64,000 nucleotides of DNA from Streptomyces sp. Tu 3180 (GTDB taxonomy: Bacteria > Actinomycetota > Actinomycetes > Streptomycetales > Streptomycetaceae): contig NZ_WOXS01000002.1 of NCBI RefSeq assembly GCF_009852415.1, forward strand, positions 2,626,501 through 2,690,500. Direction: 5' to 3'. The notes beneath the pieces were generated by a model. It did not search any database. It was not told the origin of the DNA and worked only from the letters and a program-made list of their open reading frames with translations. A program made the position numbers and the translations under genes. Position 1 is the stretch's first letter, and each line of letters starts with the position of its first letter. Positions 18,483 through 30,206 of the stretch are shown piece after piece.

Positions 18483-18875
18483 TCACACCTCGTGGTAGAA
18501 GCCCACGTTGACGCTGCGCGGGGCGCTGCGGTCCTGGACGACGACCTCGCCGCTGCCGCCCCGGGGCAGCGCCACGGTGCCGCCGTAGGCGACCGGGTGG
18601 GTGTGCTCCCCGAGGGTCAGCCGGACCTCGGAGGACGGCTCGGGCAGCGAGCCGCGCAGCCAGGTCAGCTGCCAGGTGCCGTCCGGCAGGCACTGGAACT
18701 CCAGGTGGACCCGGGAGACGAACAGCCAGTCGTCCGGCGTGGAGAGCCGGCACACCGACTTGTCCCGGCCCACCCGCAGCACGGCGCCCGGCTCGCTGGG
18801 CGCGTCGGCCATGAGCATGCCGGCCGTGGCGCCCGCTTCCGCCGCGGACACGGCGGCCATGGTGAGTTCGAGCAC
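18483..18875 (-). CDS. FHA-domain protein
   Basis: The 130 aa protein starts at GTG 18875, preceded by AGGAGG at ideal spacing. A short N-terminal stretch is followed by a forkhead-associated phosphothreonine-binding domain: VGRDKS (about 35-40) and FVSRVHLEF (52-60), with the conserved Arg, Ser and His that contact phosphothreonine. The rest is the beta sandwich ending SVNVGFYHEV. Alone, such a domain would act as an adaptor for a Ser/Thr kinase substrate. No kinase is adjacent. Confidence 0.82.
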   Translation of the reverse strand: MLELTMAAVSAAEAGATAGMLMADAPSEPGAVLRVGRDKSVCRLSTPDDWLFVSRVHLEFQCLPDGTWQLTWLRGSLPEPSSEVRLTLGEHTHPVAYGGTVALPRGGSGEVVVQDRSAPRSVNVGFYHEV

Positions 18876-19018
18876 GTGCGCTCCTCCTGAGACGTCCTGG
18901 CGGGCCGGGAGGGCCCGGGACCGGCGGTGGCCGAAACGGCCCGGTGCGGCGGCCGGGTCGGCTCGCTGCCGCCGCATGATAAAACGCCCGGGTCCGCGGT
19001 GTCCGGCACAATGGCCTC

Positions 19019-19438
19019 ATGACCGAGCGAAAGCCACCCGGCGTCGGCTTCGAGTCCTGGGTCGACAAGCAGATCCGCGACGCCGAGTCCCGCGGGGAGT
19101 TCGACCGGTTGCCGGGGGCGGGCCGACCGCTCCCGCGTGACGTGGAGACCACGTACGACGAACTGTGGTGGGTCAAGCGGAAGATGGCCCGCGAGGGCAT
19201 CTCCGTGCTCCCGCCGACGCTGGCCCTGCGCAAGGAGGCCGAGGACGCGCTGGAGGCGGCCCTCGCGGCCCCCTCGGAGCGGATCGTGCGGAAGATCCTC
19301 ACGGAGATCAACGGCAGGATCCGCGACATGATGTTCAAGCCACCGCCCGGCCCCCCGCTGGGCAAGAAGCCGTACGACGTCGAGGACGTCGTACGGCAGT
19401 GGCGGGAGCGCCGGGCGGCGGGCGGGTCAGACGCGTAG
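19019..19438 (+). CDS. DUF1992 (DnaJ C28-like conserved region) protein
   Basis: The 139 aa protein begins MTERKPPGVGFESWVDKQIRD. The DUF1992 hallmarks are IRDAESRGEFDRLPGAGRPLP followed by WVKRKMAREGIS and a helical C-terminus (INGRIRDMMFKPP). Its function is unknown; eukaryotic homologues have the same region after a J domain. CACAAT lies six nt before the ATG with no Shine-Dalgarno sequence, suggesting a leaderless message. Its last codons overlap the intact-frame stop of the convergent gene by about 12 nt. Confidence 0.88.
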   Translation: MTERKPPGVGFESWVDKQIRDAESRGEFDRLPGAGRPLPRDVETTYDELWWVKRKMAREGISVLPPTLALRKEAEDALEAALAAPSERIVRKILTEINGRIRDMMFKPPPGPPLGKKPYDVEDVVRQWRERRAAGGSDA

Positions 19439-20036
19439 CAGCCGCTCCGTCAGCTCGCGGTAGTCCCGCAGGGCGAGCCGCAGCTGCTCGGTGTCGGTCG
19501 CCGCGGCGCTCCCGCCGTCGGCGGCCCTGCCAGGACCGGCGCAGGGTGCGGCGGCGTTCGCTCACCGCGTCCGTGAGGCGCTCGGTGAGCTCCTGCAGGA
19601 GGTGGTCGGCCTCCTCGACGGCGCCCCGCGGCCCGTCGACGAAGCCGGCCATGGCGTGCTGCAACCGCGTGGCGAACCGGTCGCCGTCGTGGTGCGTGAG
19701 GAGACGCCGCTCCGGGGTCTCCCCGCCGTCGTGGCCCGGACCGGGGGTCCGCTCCGGGGCGTGGTGCCCGGTGCCGCCGTCCGGGATGCCGTCGGCCCGC
19801 GGGTGAGCGGCGGCCGACGGGCTCTCACCACCCGCGCCGGGGGCGCCCGCAGTGGCTCCGAAGGCACCTCCGGTGGCTCCGGGGGTGCCCCCGGTGGTTC
19901 CGGGAGCGCCCGTGGTGGCTCCGTGGGCGCCCGTGGTGGCTCCGTGGGCGCCCGTGGTGGCTCCGTGGGCGCCCGTGGTGGTTCCGGTGTTCTCGAGGGG
20001 CAGTTCCTCGCCGGGGCGTCGAGTCGCGTCGGGCAT
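19427..20036 (-). pseudogene. hypothetical protein gene with apparent +1 frameshift near its 3' end
   Basis: ATG 20036 lies 5 nt after the upstream gene's stop. The frame encodes an N-terminal low-complexity repeat (TGAHGAT units, about 15-70) and a helical domain (HAMAGFVDGPRGAVEEADHL, about 130-149). After SWQG the frame becomes Arg-rich and reads into the antisense of DUF1992. If one C is removed from the CCC run at 19525-19527, the frame continues GSAAATDTEQLRLALRDY and ELTERLLRV with near-perfect GC3, ending at TGA 19427-19429 (202 aa). So the present sequence has an extra base, either a real mutation or a sequencing error. Its helical domain resembles that of the upstream gene (VDSPGEAVAEADRLL), suggesting ancestral duplication. 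Confidence 0.7.
19850..19990. repeat. 21-bp in-frame tandem repeats
   Basis: The unit GGCTCCGTGGGCGCCCGTGGT is repeated about three times exactly, flanked by diverged copies. On the minus strand it encodes repeated TGAHGAT heptads. It lies wholly inside the frameshifted gene and probably expands and contracts by slippage. Only the repeat itself is seen; no function is implied. Confidence 0.8.
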
Positions 20037-20041
20037 CTCGC

Positions 20042-20710
20042 TCAGCTCTCCTTCGCCTGGCGCCGGTGGAACACCGACGGCGTGTGGTGGCCGCGGCCGG
20101 CCGGGGACCGGCGTGCGCCGTCCGCGTCGGCGCGGTGGCGGCCGTGGTCATGGGCGGACGGCCGGACCAGCTCGTCGAACAGGGCACGGGCCTCGACCAT
20201 GGCCTCGCGCATCTCCTCGGTGCCCGCGCCGCCGCCGTCCTGCGCGCCCCTGGCACGTGCCTGGGCCACCCGGTGCACGCGCCGGTAGCCCTCGACGTGG
20301 TGCGCGTGGTGCACGGACAGCGCGGCGAGCTGGTCCTCGTAGTGCCCGCCGTCGGGGAAGCCCTTGGCCCCGGCCAGTTCGGCGAGCAGCCGGTCCGCCT
20401 CGGCGACCGCCTCGCCGGGCGAGTCGACGAACCGCTCCTGCGCGGCCGTCCAGCGCGCCTCGTACTGCTCCCGTTCGACGGCCTCCAACGGCCGCTCCCG
20501 CAGGTCGCCGTGGCGCTCCACGCGCTCGGCGAGTTCCCGCTCGGCGGCCTTGGTGTCCCCGTCGTGCCGGGCGACGGCCCGCTCGTACTCGGGCCCGAAG
20601 CGCCGCTTCAGGTTCGCGCCGCGCCGCGGGCCGCGGGCACGCATCACCAGGACGGCCGCGGCGACGAGCACGACAATCACGATCAAAGCAATGATCAGGC
20701 CAGTTGACAT
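20042..20710 (-). CDS. membrane-anchored hypothetical protein
   Basis: The 222 aa protein from ATG 20710 begins MSTGLIIALIVIVVLVAAAV, a single N-terminal membrane helix, then a basic patch (RARGPRRGANLKRRFG). A cytoplasmic helical domain follows, with charged coiled segments (AERELAERVERHGDL) and AEADRLLAELAGAKGFP. The C-terminus is His/Arg-rich. I do not know a function. The downstream gene, 5 nt away, shares the EADxLL helical motif, so both may derive from one ancestor and act together. Confidence 0.8.
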   Translation of the reverse strand: MSTGLIIALIVIVVLVAAAVLVMRARGPRRGANLKRRFGPEYERAVARHDGDTKAAERELAERVERHGDLRERPLEAVEREQYEARWTAAQERFVDSPGEAVAEADRLLAELAGAKGFPDGGHYEDQLAALSVHHAHHVEGYRRVHRVAQARARGAQDGGGAGTEEMREAMVEARALFDELVRPSAHDHGRHRADADGARRSPAGRGHHTPSVFHRRQAKES

Positions 20711-20891
20711 GAATGCCTTCCGGGTTCTCGGCCCAACCGGCACTCCTCGCGAGCCGGTTCGCCTATCGGGTTGCCCGAAGGTTCACCCACAAACAGTCCC
20801 GAACCGCCACCGGACCGGCACGGTACAAGTGCGGTGCGGGCGTGGCATATTCGCTTGCGCGCCCACCGCGGGCCCGGCCGAGAATGCGGGC

Positions 20892-24849
<3,958 letters not shown>

Positions 24850-24973
24850 GGGGCGTCCCCGGCGCCTCGGGGGCCGGAGGCCGGCAGGCCCGGAGCCCGC
24901 AAGGCCCGGGTGGTCCAGGAGACCCGAAAGCCCGGGCGGGGGCCCGGGCACGGTGTCGGCGCGCACGGGGCCC

Positions 24974-24991
24974 GTGACGGGATCCCGTCAC
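24974..24991. repeat. 18-bp perfect palindrome between convergent genes
   Basis: GTGACGGGATCCCGTCAC is followed by two further GGATCCCGTCAC-like copies (the last inside the HAD gene's final codons). It lies between the stops of the peptidoglycan-binding and HAD genes, so it probably works as a terminator. Additional GC stems lie at 24850-24960. Confidence 0.5.
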
Positions 24992-25001
24992 CCGGATCCC
25001 G

Positions 25002-25670
25002 TCACGCCGATTCCGTCACGTGCAGCCGGATCGTGCCGTCGGGCCCGGCCTCCACCCGTACCTGGGTCAGGTCCCGCACGACCACGTCCGGCCGGTGGAG
25101 GCCGGCCCGCGGGCCGACGCCCACGACCCGCATCCCGGCGGCGCGGCCCGCGGCGATGCCGGCGCCGGAGTCCTCGAAGACCACGCAGTCGGCGGGGTCG
25201 ACGCCCAGTTCCGCCGCGCCCTTCAGGAAGCCCTCGGGGTCCGGCTTGCTCGCGCCGACGGACTCCGCGGTCACCCGCACCGCGGGCAGGTCCAGCCCGG
25301 CGGCGGCCATCCGGGCGGTGGACAGGGCGACGTCGGCGGAGGTCACGAGCGCGTGCGGCAGCCCGTGCAGCGAGGCGAGGAAGGCGCGGGCGCCGGGGAT
25401 CTCGACGACGCCCTCGGTGTCCGCCGTCTCCTCGGCGAGCATGCGCGCGTTGTCCGCGTGGTTCTGCCGCATCGGCCGGTCCGGCAGCAGCAGCGCCATC
25501 GACGCGTACCCCTGGCGCCCGTGCACGACCTTCATGACCTCGTCCCCGTCGAGCCCGTGCCGCTCGGCCCAGCGGCGCCAGACGCGTTCGACCGCGGCGT
25601 CGGAGTTGACGAGCGTGCCGTCCATGTCCAGCAGGAGGGCGCGGGCGGTGAGTACGGCGGTGGCCGTCAT
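25002..25670 (-). CDS. HAD-superfamily sugar-phosphatase-like hydrolase
   Basis: The 222 aa protein from ATG 25670 begins MTATAVLTARALLLDMDGTL. All four HAD motifs are visible: DMDGTL (nucleophile Asp and second Asp), VTSAD (motif II), SKPDPEGF (motif III Lys) and VVFEDSGAGI (motif IV). A helical cap of type I separates motifs I and II. It resembles hexitol/sugar phosphatases of the YfbT/YniC group, which hydrolyse sugar phosphates such as 2-deoxyglucose-6-phosphate. It is monocistronic. Confidence 0.9.
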   Translation of the reverse strand: MTATAVLTARALLLDMDGTLVNSDAAVERVWRRWAERHGLDGDEVMKVVHGRQGYASMALLLPDRPMRQNHADNARMLAEETADTEGVVEIPGARAFLASLHGLPHALVTSADVALSTARMAAAGLDLPAVRVTAESVGASKPDPEGFLKGAAELGVDPADCVVFEDSGAGIAAGRAAGMRVVGVGPRAGLHRPDVVVRDLTQVRVEAGPDGTIRLHVTESA

Positions 25671-25775
25671 CGGCAGCTCCAAGGCACGGAGGGAGGGCGC
25701 GGGCGGGAGCCCGGGCGGCTGTCGGGCGCGGGGGCCCGGGAGGGCACCGGGCGCGTGACCCGGGGTACAAGGCGG

Positions 25776-25807
25776 CCCCGCCCGCCGGTCAGGGAAAACG
25801 GGCGGGG
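25776..25807. terminator. hairpin downstream of the GDT1 gene
   Basis: CCCCGCCCG and CGGGCGGGG form a 9-bp stem with a 14-nt loop, with A-rich sequence alongside. It lies in the 251-nt gap between the HAD start and the GDT1 stop. Next to it, TTTGTT-N14-AACAAA (about 25813-25838) is an AT-rich dyad that may belong to the HAD promoter region. Confidence 0.5.
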
Positions 25808-25921
25808 ACCACTTTGTTCATCCACGGTACAAAACAAACCCGGCATCCCGCCACCGCCTTCGCCGACCGTTCACCGAGACTTCGGCCACCCGTCGCCCCC
25901 ACCGGCCCGCACGGCGGGCCG

Positions 25922-26503
25922 TCACCCGGCGATCGCCTCCCACAGGCTCCACACGCCGAGGCCCAGCATCAGCAGCGCCGCGATCTGCGTGATCAGCCGC
26001 AGCGGGACCCGCTTCATCAGCGCCTTCCCGCCGACGATGCCGAGCCCGGCCACCGCCCACAGCGCGAGCACCGCGCCCAGGCCGACGGAGAGCGGGTCGT
26101 CGTAGCGGGCGGCGAGGTTGGCCGTCATGATCTGGGTCAGGTCGCCGAACTCGGCGACGAGGATCAGCATGAAGCCCGCCCCGGAGACCTTCCAGAAGCT
26201 CTGGTCCTGCGGCTTGCGGACCTCCTCCTCGCCCTCGTCCTTCTTCAGCAGCAGCATCGCCGCGCCGCCCAGGAAGAGCACACCCGTGAGCGCGTGCACG
26301 ATCTGCTGGGGCAGCAGCGTGAGCACGCTCCCGGCCGCCACCGCCAGCGCGACGTGCAGCGCGAAGGCGGCGGCGACGCCGGCGAAGACGTAGGAGGCCC
26401 GGTAGCGGGTGCCGAGGACGAGGCCGGCGAGCGCGGTCTTGTCGGGCAGTTCGGCGAGGAAGACGACGCCGAAGACGACGGCCGTCACGGTCAGGCTGAT
26501 CAA
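25922..26503 (-). CDS. GDT1/TMEM165 (UPF0016) family cation exporter, probably manganese
   Basis: The 193 aa protein probably starts at TTG 26503 (LISLTVTAVV) with GAGG five nt upstream; GTG 26485 is an alternative. Six membrane helices occur in two repeats. Each carries the family acidic motif: AELPDKTAL in repeat 1 and AEFGDLTQI in repeat 2. Both deviate from the usual E-x-G-D-[KR]-[TS], with Pro in the first and Leu in the second. Between them lies a charged loop (KKDEGEEEVRKPQ). Family members export Mn2+ or exchange Ca2+/H+. The yybP-ykoY (Mn2+) riboswitch immediately upstream strongly supports manganese. Confidence 0.9.
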   Translation of the reverse strand: MISLTVTAVVFGVVFLAELPDKTALAGLVLGTRYRASYVFAGVAAAFALHVALAVAAGSVLTLLPQQIVHALTGVLFLGGAAMLLLKKDEGEEEVRKPQDQSFWKVSGAGFMLILVAEFGDLTQIMTANLAARYDDPLSVGLGAVLALWAVAGLGIVGGKALMKRVPLRLITQIAALLMLGLGVWSLWEAIAG

Positions 26504-26586
26504 CGGTTCCTCAATCGGTCGGGGCTGCCCCGCCGAGAGTGCTGTGCGATTCCACGGGACACCTCGGCACGGCAGCACACGCGGCA

Positions 26587-26606
26587 CCCGTGCCGTACGG
26601 CACGGG
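26587..26606 (-). promoter_or_regulatory. 20-bp palindrome, expression platform of Mn riboswitch
   Basis: CCCGTGCCGTACGGCACGGG is perfectly self-complementary and lies just 3' of the aptamer on the minus strand. It could fold as a terminator or as a stem competing with the last aptamer helix. Confidence 0.55.
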
Positions 26607-26615
26607 CGTGCACTG

Positions 26616-26725
26616 CTTGCCGAAGGTCTCGCTGGCCGACCTCGCACGAGGTCCGCCTCCGGGCGCCGGCTCAGGCTGGCTGAGCAGTGTGTCGACGGTC
26701 CGGCGAAGAGCTACTCCCCTTCTGC
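26616..26725 (-). promoter_or_regulatory. yybP-ykoY manganese riboswitch
   Basis: Read on the minus strand, the leader contains AGAAGGGGAGTAGC at its 5' side, an inner GTCGACACACTGCTCAGCC segment, and GCGAGACCTTCGGCA at its 3' side. These are the conserved loops that form the Mn2+ pocket of the yybP-ykoY class. It lies about 110 nt upstream of a GDT1-family exporter, a known partner of this class. Mn2+ binding should switch the exporter on. Confidence 0.85.
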
Positions 26726-26903
26726 GCCGTCCATGGTACGCGAGACCTCCGCCGGCCCGGGACGCGGAAACTTCACAACCGAACCATAGACATGTCATGG
26801 ACGCGTCACTAACTTCTCACCGGACACACCCCTCCCCGCAACGCGGAGTGGTGAGCATTGCCCTGCTCGCGCTCCAGCACCCTCACTCCACAAGGGAGTT
26901 CGC

Positions 26904-27548
26904 ATGCCGAAGTTCTACGCGCGTCGACGGATCAGCATAGTCGCGGCACTCACCGGCCTCATAGCCTCCGTCGGACTGCTCAACGGCCCGAGCGCGTCCG
27001 CCGCCCTCCCCACCCCGATCAGCGGCTCCACCGCCCGCAGCTACCTCGCCACCCTCCCCGTGGCCGCCGAGGACCGCACGGGCTACAACCGCGACCTGTT
27101 CCCCCACTGGATCACCATCAGCGGCTCCTGCAACACCCGCGAGACCGTCCTCAAGCGCGACGGCTCCAACGTGCAGACGGACTCCGCCTGCTACGCCACC
27201 AGCGGCAGCTGGTACTCCCCGTACGACGGCGCGACCTGGTACGCCGCCTCCGACGTCGACATCGACCACCTCGTGCCGCTCGCCGAGGCCTGGGACTCCG
27301 GCGCCGACTCCTGGACCACCTCGCGCCGGCAGGCCTTCGCCAACGACCTGACCCGCCCGCAGCTCCTCGCCGTCACGGACGACGTCAACCAGGCCAAGGG
27401 CGACCAGGACCCGGCCACCTGGATGCCCTCGCGCACGACCTACCGCTGCACCTACGTGCGCGCCTGGGTCCAGGTGAAGTACTACTACGGCCTGTCGGTG
27501 GACCCGGCCGAGAAGTCCGCCCTGCAGAACCACCTCGCGAACTGCTGA
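26904..27548 (+). CDS. secreted HNH-family (DUF1524-type) nuclease
   Basis: The 214 aa protein has AAGGGAG five nt before ATG 26904. The signal peptide (RRRISIVAALTGLIASVGLL) ends near ASA (33). The mature protein has the GmrSD/HNH core: SDVDIDHLVPLAEAWDSGA with the catalytic His, then LLAVTDDVNQAKGDQDPATW with Asn and Lys/Asp of the beta-beta-alpha-metal fold. Paired Cys (SCNTR, SACYA, YRCTY, LANC) suit an exported, disulfide-bonded enzyme. It probably degrades extracellular DNA or RNA for nutrients. It is common in Streptomyces. Confidence 0.9.
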   Translation: MPKFYARRRISIVAALTGLIASVGLLNGPSASAALPTPISGSTARSYLATLPVAAEDRTGYNRDLFPHWITISGSCNTRETVLKRDGSNVQTDSACYATSGSWYSPYDGATWYAASDVDIDHLVPLAEAWDSGADSWTTSRRQAFANDLTRPQLLAVTDDVNQAKGDQDPATWMPSRTTYRCTYVRAWVQVKYYYGLSVDPAEKSALQNHLANC

Positions 27549-27569
27549 GTGCCGTAATCCCCCCGCCGC

Positions 27570-27604
27570 CCTCCGTCGCTGCGTACCGTACGGGGCGACG
27601 GAGG
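27570..27604 (+). terminator. hairpin between nuclease and PhoD genes
   Basis: CCTCCGTCGC (27570-27579) pairs perfectly with GCGACGGAGG (27595-27604). The 3' arm runs into the GGAAGGGG ribosome site of the PhoD gene, so it may act both as a terminator and as a modulator of PhoD translation. Confidence 0.55.
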
Positions 27605-27615
27605 AAGGGGTCACC

Positions 27616-29262
27616 ATGGCCGGATTGCGGCTCGGGCCGCTGCTGAGGTACGTCGACGGCTCGTCCGCGACCGTGTGGGTCGAGACGAGCCGCCCGGGCA
27701 CCGCCGAGGTGCGCTGCGCGGACGGGGCCGGCGGGACCGCCGGCACCTTCCGGATCGCCGGGCACCACTACGCGCTGGTCGAGGTGACCGGCCTGTCCCC
27801 GGGCACGGCCACGCCGTACGAGGTGTTCCTGGACGGCACCCGGGTCTGGCCGCCGGCCGAGGACCCCTTCCCGTCCCTGCCGCCCTCCGTCATCCCCACC
27901 CCGGGCTCCGACGACCAGGCGCGCATCGCCTTCGGCTCCTGCCGCTGGGCCTCCCCGCCCACCGGTGAGCACGACCCCGTCGGCCCCGACGCCCTGGACA
28001 CCCTGGCGGCACGCATCGTCGCGGACCCGGACGGCGAACGGCCCGACGTCCTGATCCTCCTGGGCGACCAGGTGTACGCCGACGAGACCTCCGACGCCAC
28101 CCGCGAGTGGCTCGCCGCCCGCCGCGACCTGAACGAGCCCCCGGGCAGCCAGGTGGCGGACTACGAGGAGTACACCCACCTCTACTACGAGTCCTGGCTC
28201 GACCCGCAGGTGCGCTGGCTGCTGTCCACCGTCCCCACCTGCATGATCTTCGACGACCACGACATCATCGACGACTGGAACACCTCCGCCTCCTGGGTCG
28301 AGGACATGCGCGCCACCTCGTGGTGGCGGGACCGCCTGCTCGGCGGCCTGATGTCGTACTGGGTGCACCAGCACCTGGGCAACCTCTCCCCCGCCGAGGC
28401 GGCGGCGGACCCGCTGTACGCGGCCGTGCGCGGGAGCGCCGACGGCACGGACGCGCTGCGCGCCTTCGCCGCGCGGGCCGAGGCGGACGCCGCCACCGTG
28501 CGCTGGAGCTACCGGCGCGACTTCGGGCGGGTGCGGCTGGTGATGGTGGACAGCCGCGCGGCCCGCGTCCTGGCGGAGGGCGAGCGCTCCATGCTCGACC
28601 CCGGGGAGGCGGCCTGGCTGCGCGAACAGGTCCTCGACGGGCGCGGTTCCTACGACCACCTCCTGATCGGCACCTCCCTGCCCTGGCTGCTGCCGCACCT
28701 GGTGCACGACATCGAGGGATGGAGTTCCGTGCTGTGCCGGGGCGACAAGGGCGCCCGCTGGGCGCGGCTCGGGGAGAGGCTGCGGCGCGGGGCGGACCTG
28801 GAGCACTGGGCGGCGTTCCCGGATTCCTTCGCCGACCTGGCGGAGCTGATCGCCGAGGCCGGCACCGGACCCGGGGCGCCGGCGACGGTGTGCGTGCTCT
28901 CCGGCGACGTCCACCACGCCTACGTGGCCGAGCCGAGCTGGCCGGGGCGGGCCGGGCCCGACGCCCGGGTGGTGCAGCTGACCTGCTCCCCCGTGCACAA
29001 CTCCATCCCCCGGTCGATGAGGCTCGGCTTCCGTTTCGGCTGGAGCGCCGCCGCCCGGCGGCTCGGCGGTGTCTTCGCGCGGCACGCCGGTCTCGGCCGG
29101 CCGCCGGTCACCTGGCGCAAGACGGACGGACCGTGGTTCGGCAACCAGCTCATGACGCTGACGACCCGGGGGCGTTCGGCGGTGCTGCGGCTGGAGCACA
29201 CCCGCGAGGAGGAGGCCGGGGCGCGCCTCAGGACGGTGATGGAGACCCGGCTGAGCCGGTGA
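27616..29262 (+). CDS. PhoD-like alkaline phosphatase (metallophosphoesterase)
   Basis: The 548 aa protein begins MAGLRLGPLLRYVDGSSATV. An N-terminal Fn3-like domain (about 5-90) is followed by the PhoD catalytic core: IAFGSCRWAS, PDVLILLGDQVYADE (metal Asp), MIFDDHDIIDDWN and VLSGDVHHAYVAE (metal His cluster). Classical PhoD is exported by Tat, but no signal peptide is visible here, so this copy is probably cytoplasmic. Substrates of this subgroup are uncertain (phosphodiesters or phosphomonoesters). AGGAAGGGG lies before the ATG. Confidence 0.9.
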   Translation: MAGLRLGPLLRYVDGSSATVWVETSRPGTAEVRCADGAGGTAGTFRIAGHHYALVEVTGLSPGTATPYEVFLDGTRVWPPAEDPFPSLPPSVIPTPGSDDQARIAFGSCRWASPPTGEHDPVGPDALDTLAARIVADPDGERPDVLILLGDQVYADETSDATREWLAARRDLNEPPGSQVADYEEYTHLYYESWLDPQVRWLLSTVPTCMIFDDHDIIDDWNTSASWVEDMRATSWWRDRLLGGLMSYWVHQHLGNLSPAEAAADPLYAAVRGSADGTDALRAFAARAEADAATVRWSYRRDFGRVRLVMVDSRAARVLAEGERSMLDPGEAAWLREQVLDGRGSYDHLLIGTSLPWLLPHLVHDIEGWSSVLCRGDKGARWARLGERLRRGADLEHWAAFPDSFADLAELIAEAGTGPGAPATVCVLSGDVHHAYVAEPSWPGRAGPDARVVQLTCSPVHNSIPRSMRLGFRFGWSAAARRLGGVFARHAGLGRPPVTWRKTDGPWFGNQLMTLTTRGRSAVLRLEHTREEEAGARLRTVMETRLSR

Positions 29263-29516
29263 GCCCGCCGGGAAACCTGTGTGCCGCCTGTGCGGGGAGG
29301 TGTGTATTCGGTCACGCCGTTGAACATGACGCCGCGGTGGCGGCCGTATTCACGTGCGGCGGCGGACGCGCGAACGCCGCGGACCGAGGCGAACCCATGG
29401 CCAAATGTTGAACTTGCAAGCAATAGTTAGGGACACCTAACGTGAGGGTCGACTCGGTTCCGTCCCCCGGACCGGTCCCATCCGGGGGCCGGCCTGACCG
29501 AAGGAGACCCCCCCAC
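29263..29516. other. intergenic region upstream of DoxX gene
   Basis: These 254 nt contain an AT-rich segment (29325-29345, 29400-29440) with the dyad at 29426-29441 and probable promoter. No gene or RNA was recognised. Confidence 0.4.
29426..29441. promoter_or_regulatory. iron-box-like palindrome GTTAGG-GACA-CCTAAC
   Basis: This is a perfect 6-bp dyad with a 4-nt centre. TTAGGGACACCTAA differs at two positions from the TTAGGCTCACCTAA part of the DmdR1/IdeR box. It is 76 nt upstream of the DoxX start, in promoter position. Binding is predicted, not shown. Confidence 0.5.
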
Positions 29517-29969
29517 ATGACCGGACGCCTCAACAGCGCCCAGCCGTATGCCCTGGGCCTGTTCCGCATGGTCGTCGGGCTGCTGTTCGCCTGCCACGGC
29601 GCCGTCTCCCTGTTCGGCGCGCTCGGCGGCGTGGACGGCGACGGCGGCACCCTCGAGACCGGCGCCTGGCCCAACTGGTACGCGGCCCTGATCGAGCTCG
29701 TCTGCGGCAGCCTGGTCCTGCTCGGCCTCGGCACCCGCGCCGCCGCGTTCCTGTCGTCCGGCGCGATGGCGTACGCGTACTTCAAGGTCCACCAGCCCGA
29801 GGCCCTGTGGCCGATCGAGAACAACGGCGAGGGCGCGGCCCTGTACTGCTGGGCCATGTTCCTGCTGGTGTTCACCGGCTCCGGGGCCTTCGGCCTGGAC
29901 CGGCTGTTCGCCAGGCACTCGCCGGCGGAGGGCGGGCAGCCGGCGGACCAGGCCCGCGTGGCGGTCTGA
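29517..29969 (+). CDS. DoxX-family membrane protein
   Basis: The 150 aa protein starts at ATG 29517, nine nt after AAGGAGA. It has four predicted membrane helices, including LFRMVVGLLFACHGAVSLFG (about 16-35), the DoxX entry, and LIELVCGSLVLLGLGTRAAAF. DoxX proteins are small quinone-oxidoreductase-associated or membrane redox proteins; in mycobacteria DoxX partners superoxide dismutase and a thiosulfate sulfurtransferase. No such partner is next to it here. An iron-box-like palindrome upstream suggests metal- or redox-dependent expression. A strong terminator follows at 29978. Confidence 0.88.
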   Translation: MTGRLNSAQPYALGLFRMVVGLLFACHGAVSLFGALGGVDGDGGTLETGAWPNWYAALIELVCGSLVLLGLGTRAAAFLSSGAMAYAYFKVHQPEALWPIENNGEGAALYCWAMFLLVFTGSGAFGLDRLFARHSPAEGGQPADQARVAV

Positions 29970-29977
29970 CCGGCACC

Positions 29978-30014
29978 GGAGGGTGTCCTTCCCGGCCCGG
30001 GGAGGACACCCTCC
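29978..30014 (+). terminator. terminator hairpin after DoxX gene
   Basis: GGAGGGTGTCCT pairs with AGGACACCCTCC (12 bp) over a short GC loop. It starts nine nt after the stop. Confidence 0.8.
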
Positions 30015-30206
30015 GCCGTTCGCCCGGGCGGCGGCCCCGAACGCCCTCCGCAAGACGGCGAACTCCCGGCACCGGACGCGTGAACCCCCCGTGACGCTTC
30101 CGTCACACCTCACGCGTACGCTGTATGGCTGTCAACGGTCACTCCTGCCGCTCCCCCCGCGACATCGCGGCACGGTCTGGCCCACGGGGGAGCACGGGGA
30201 GTTCGG

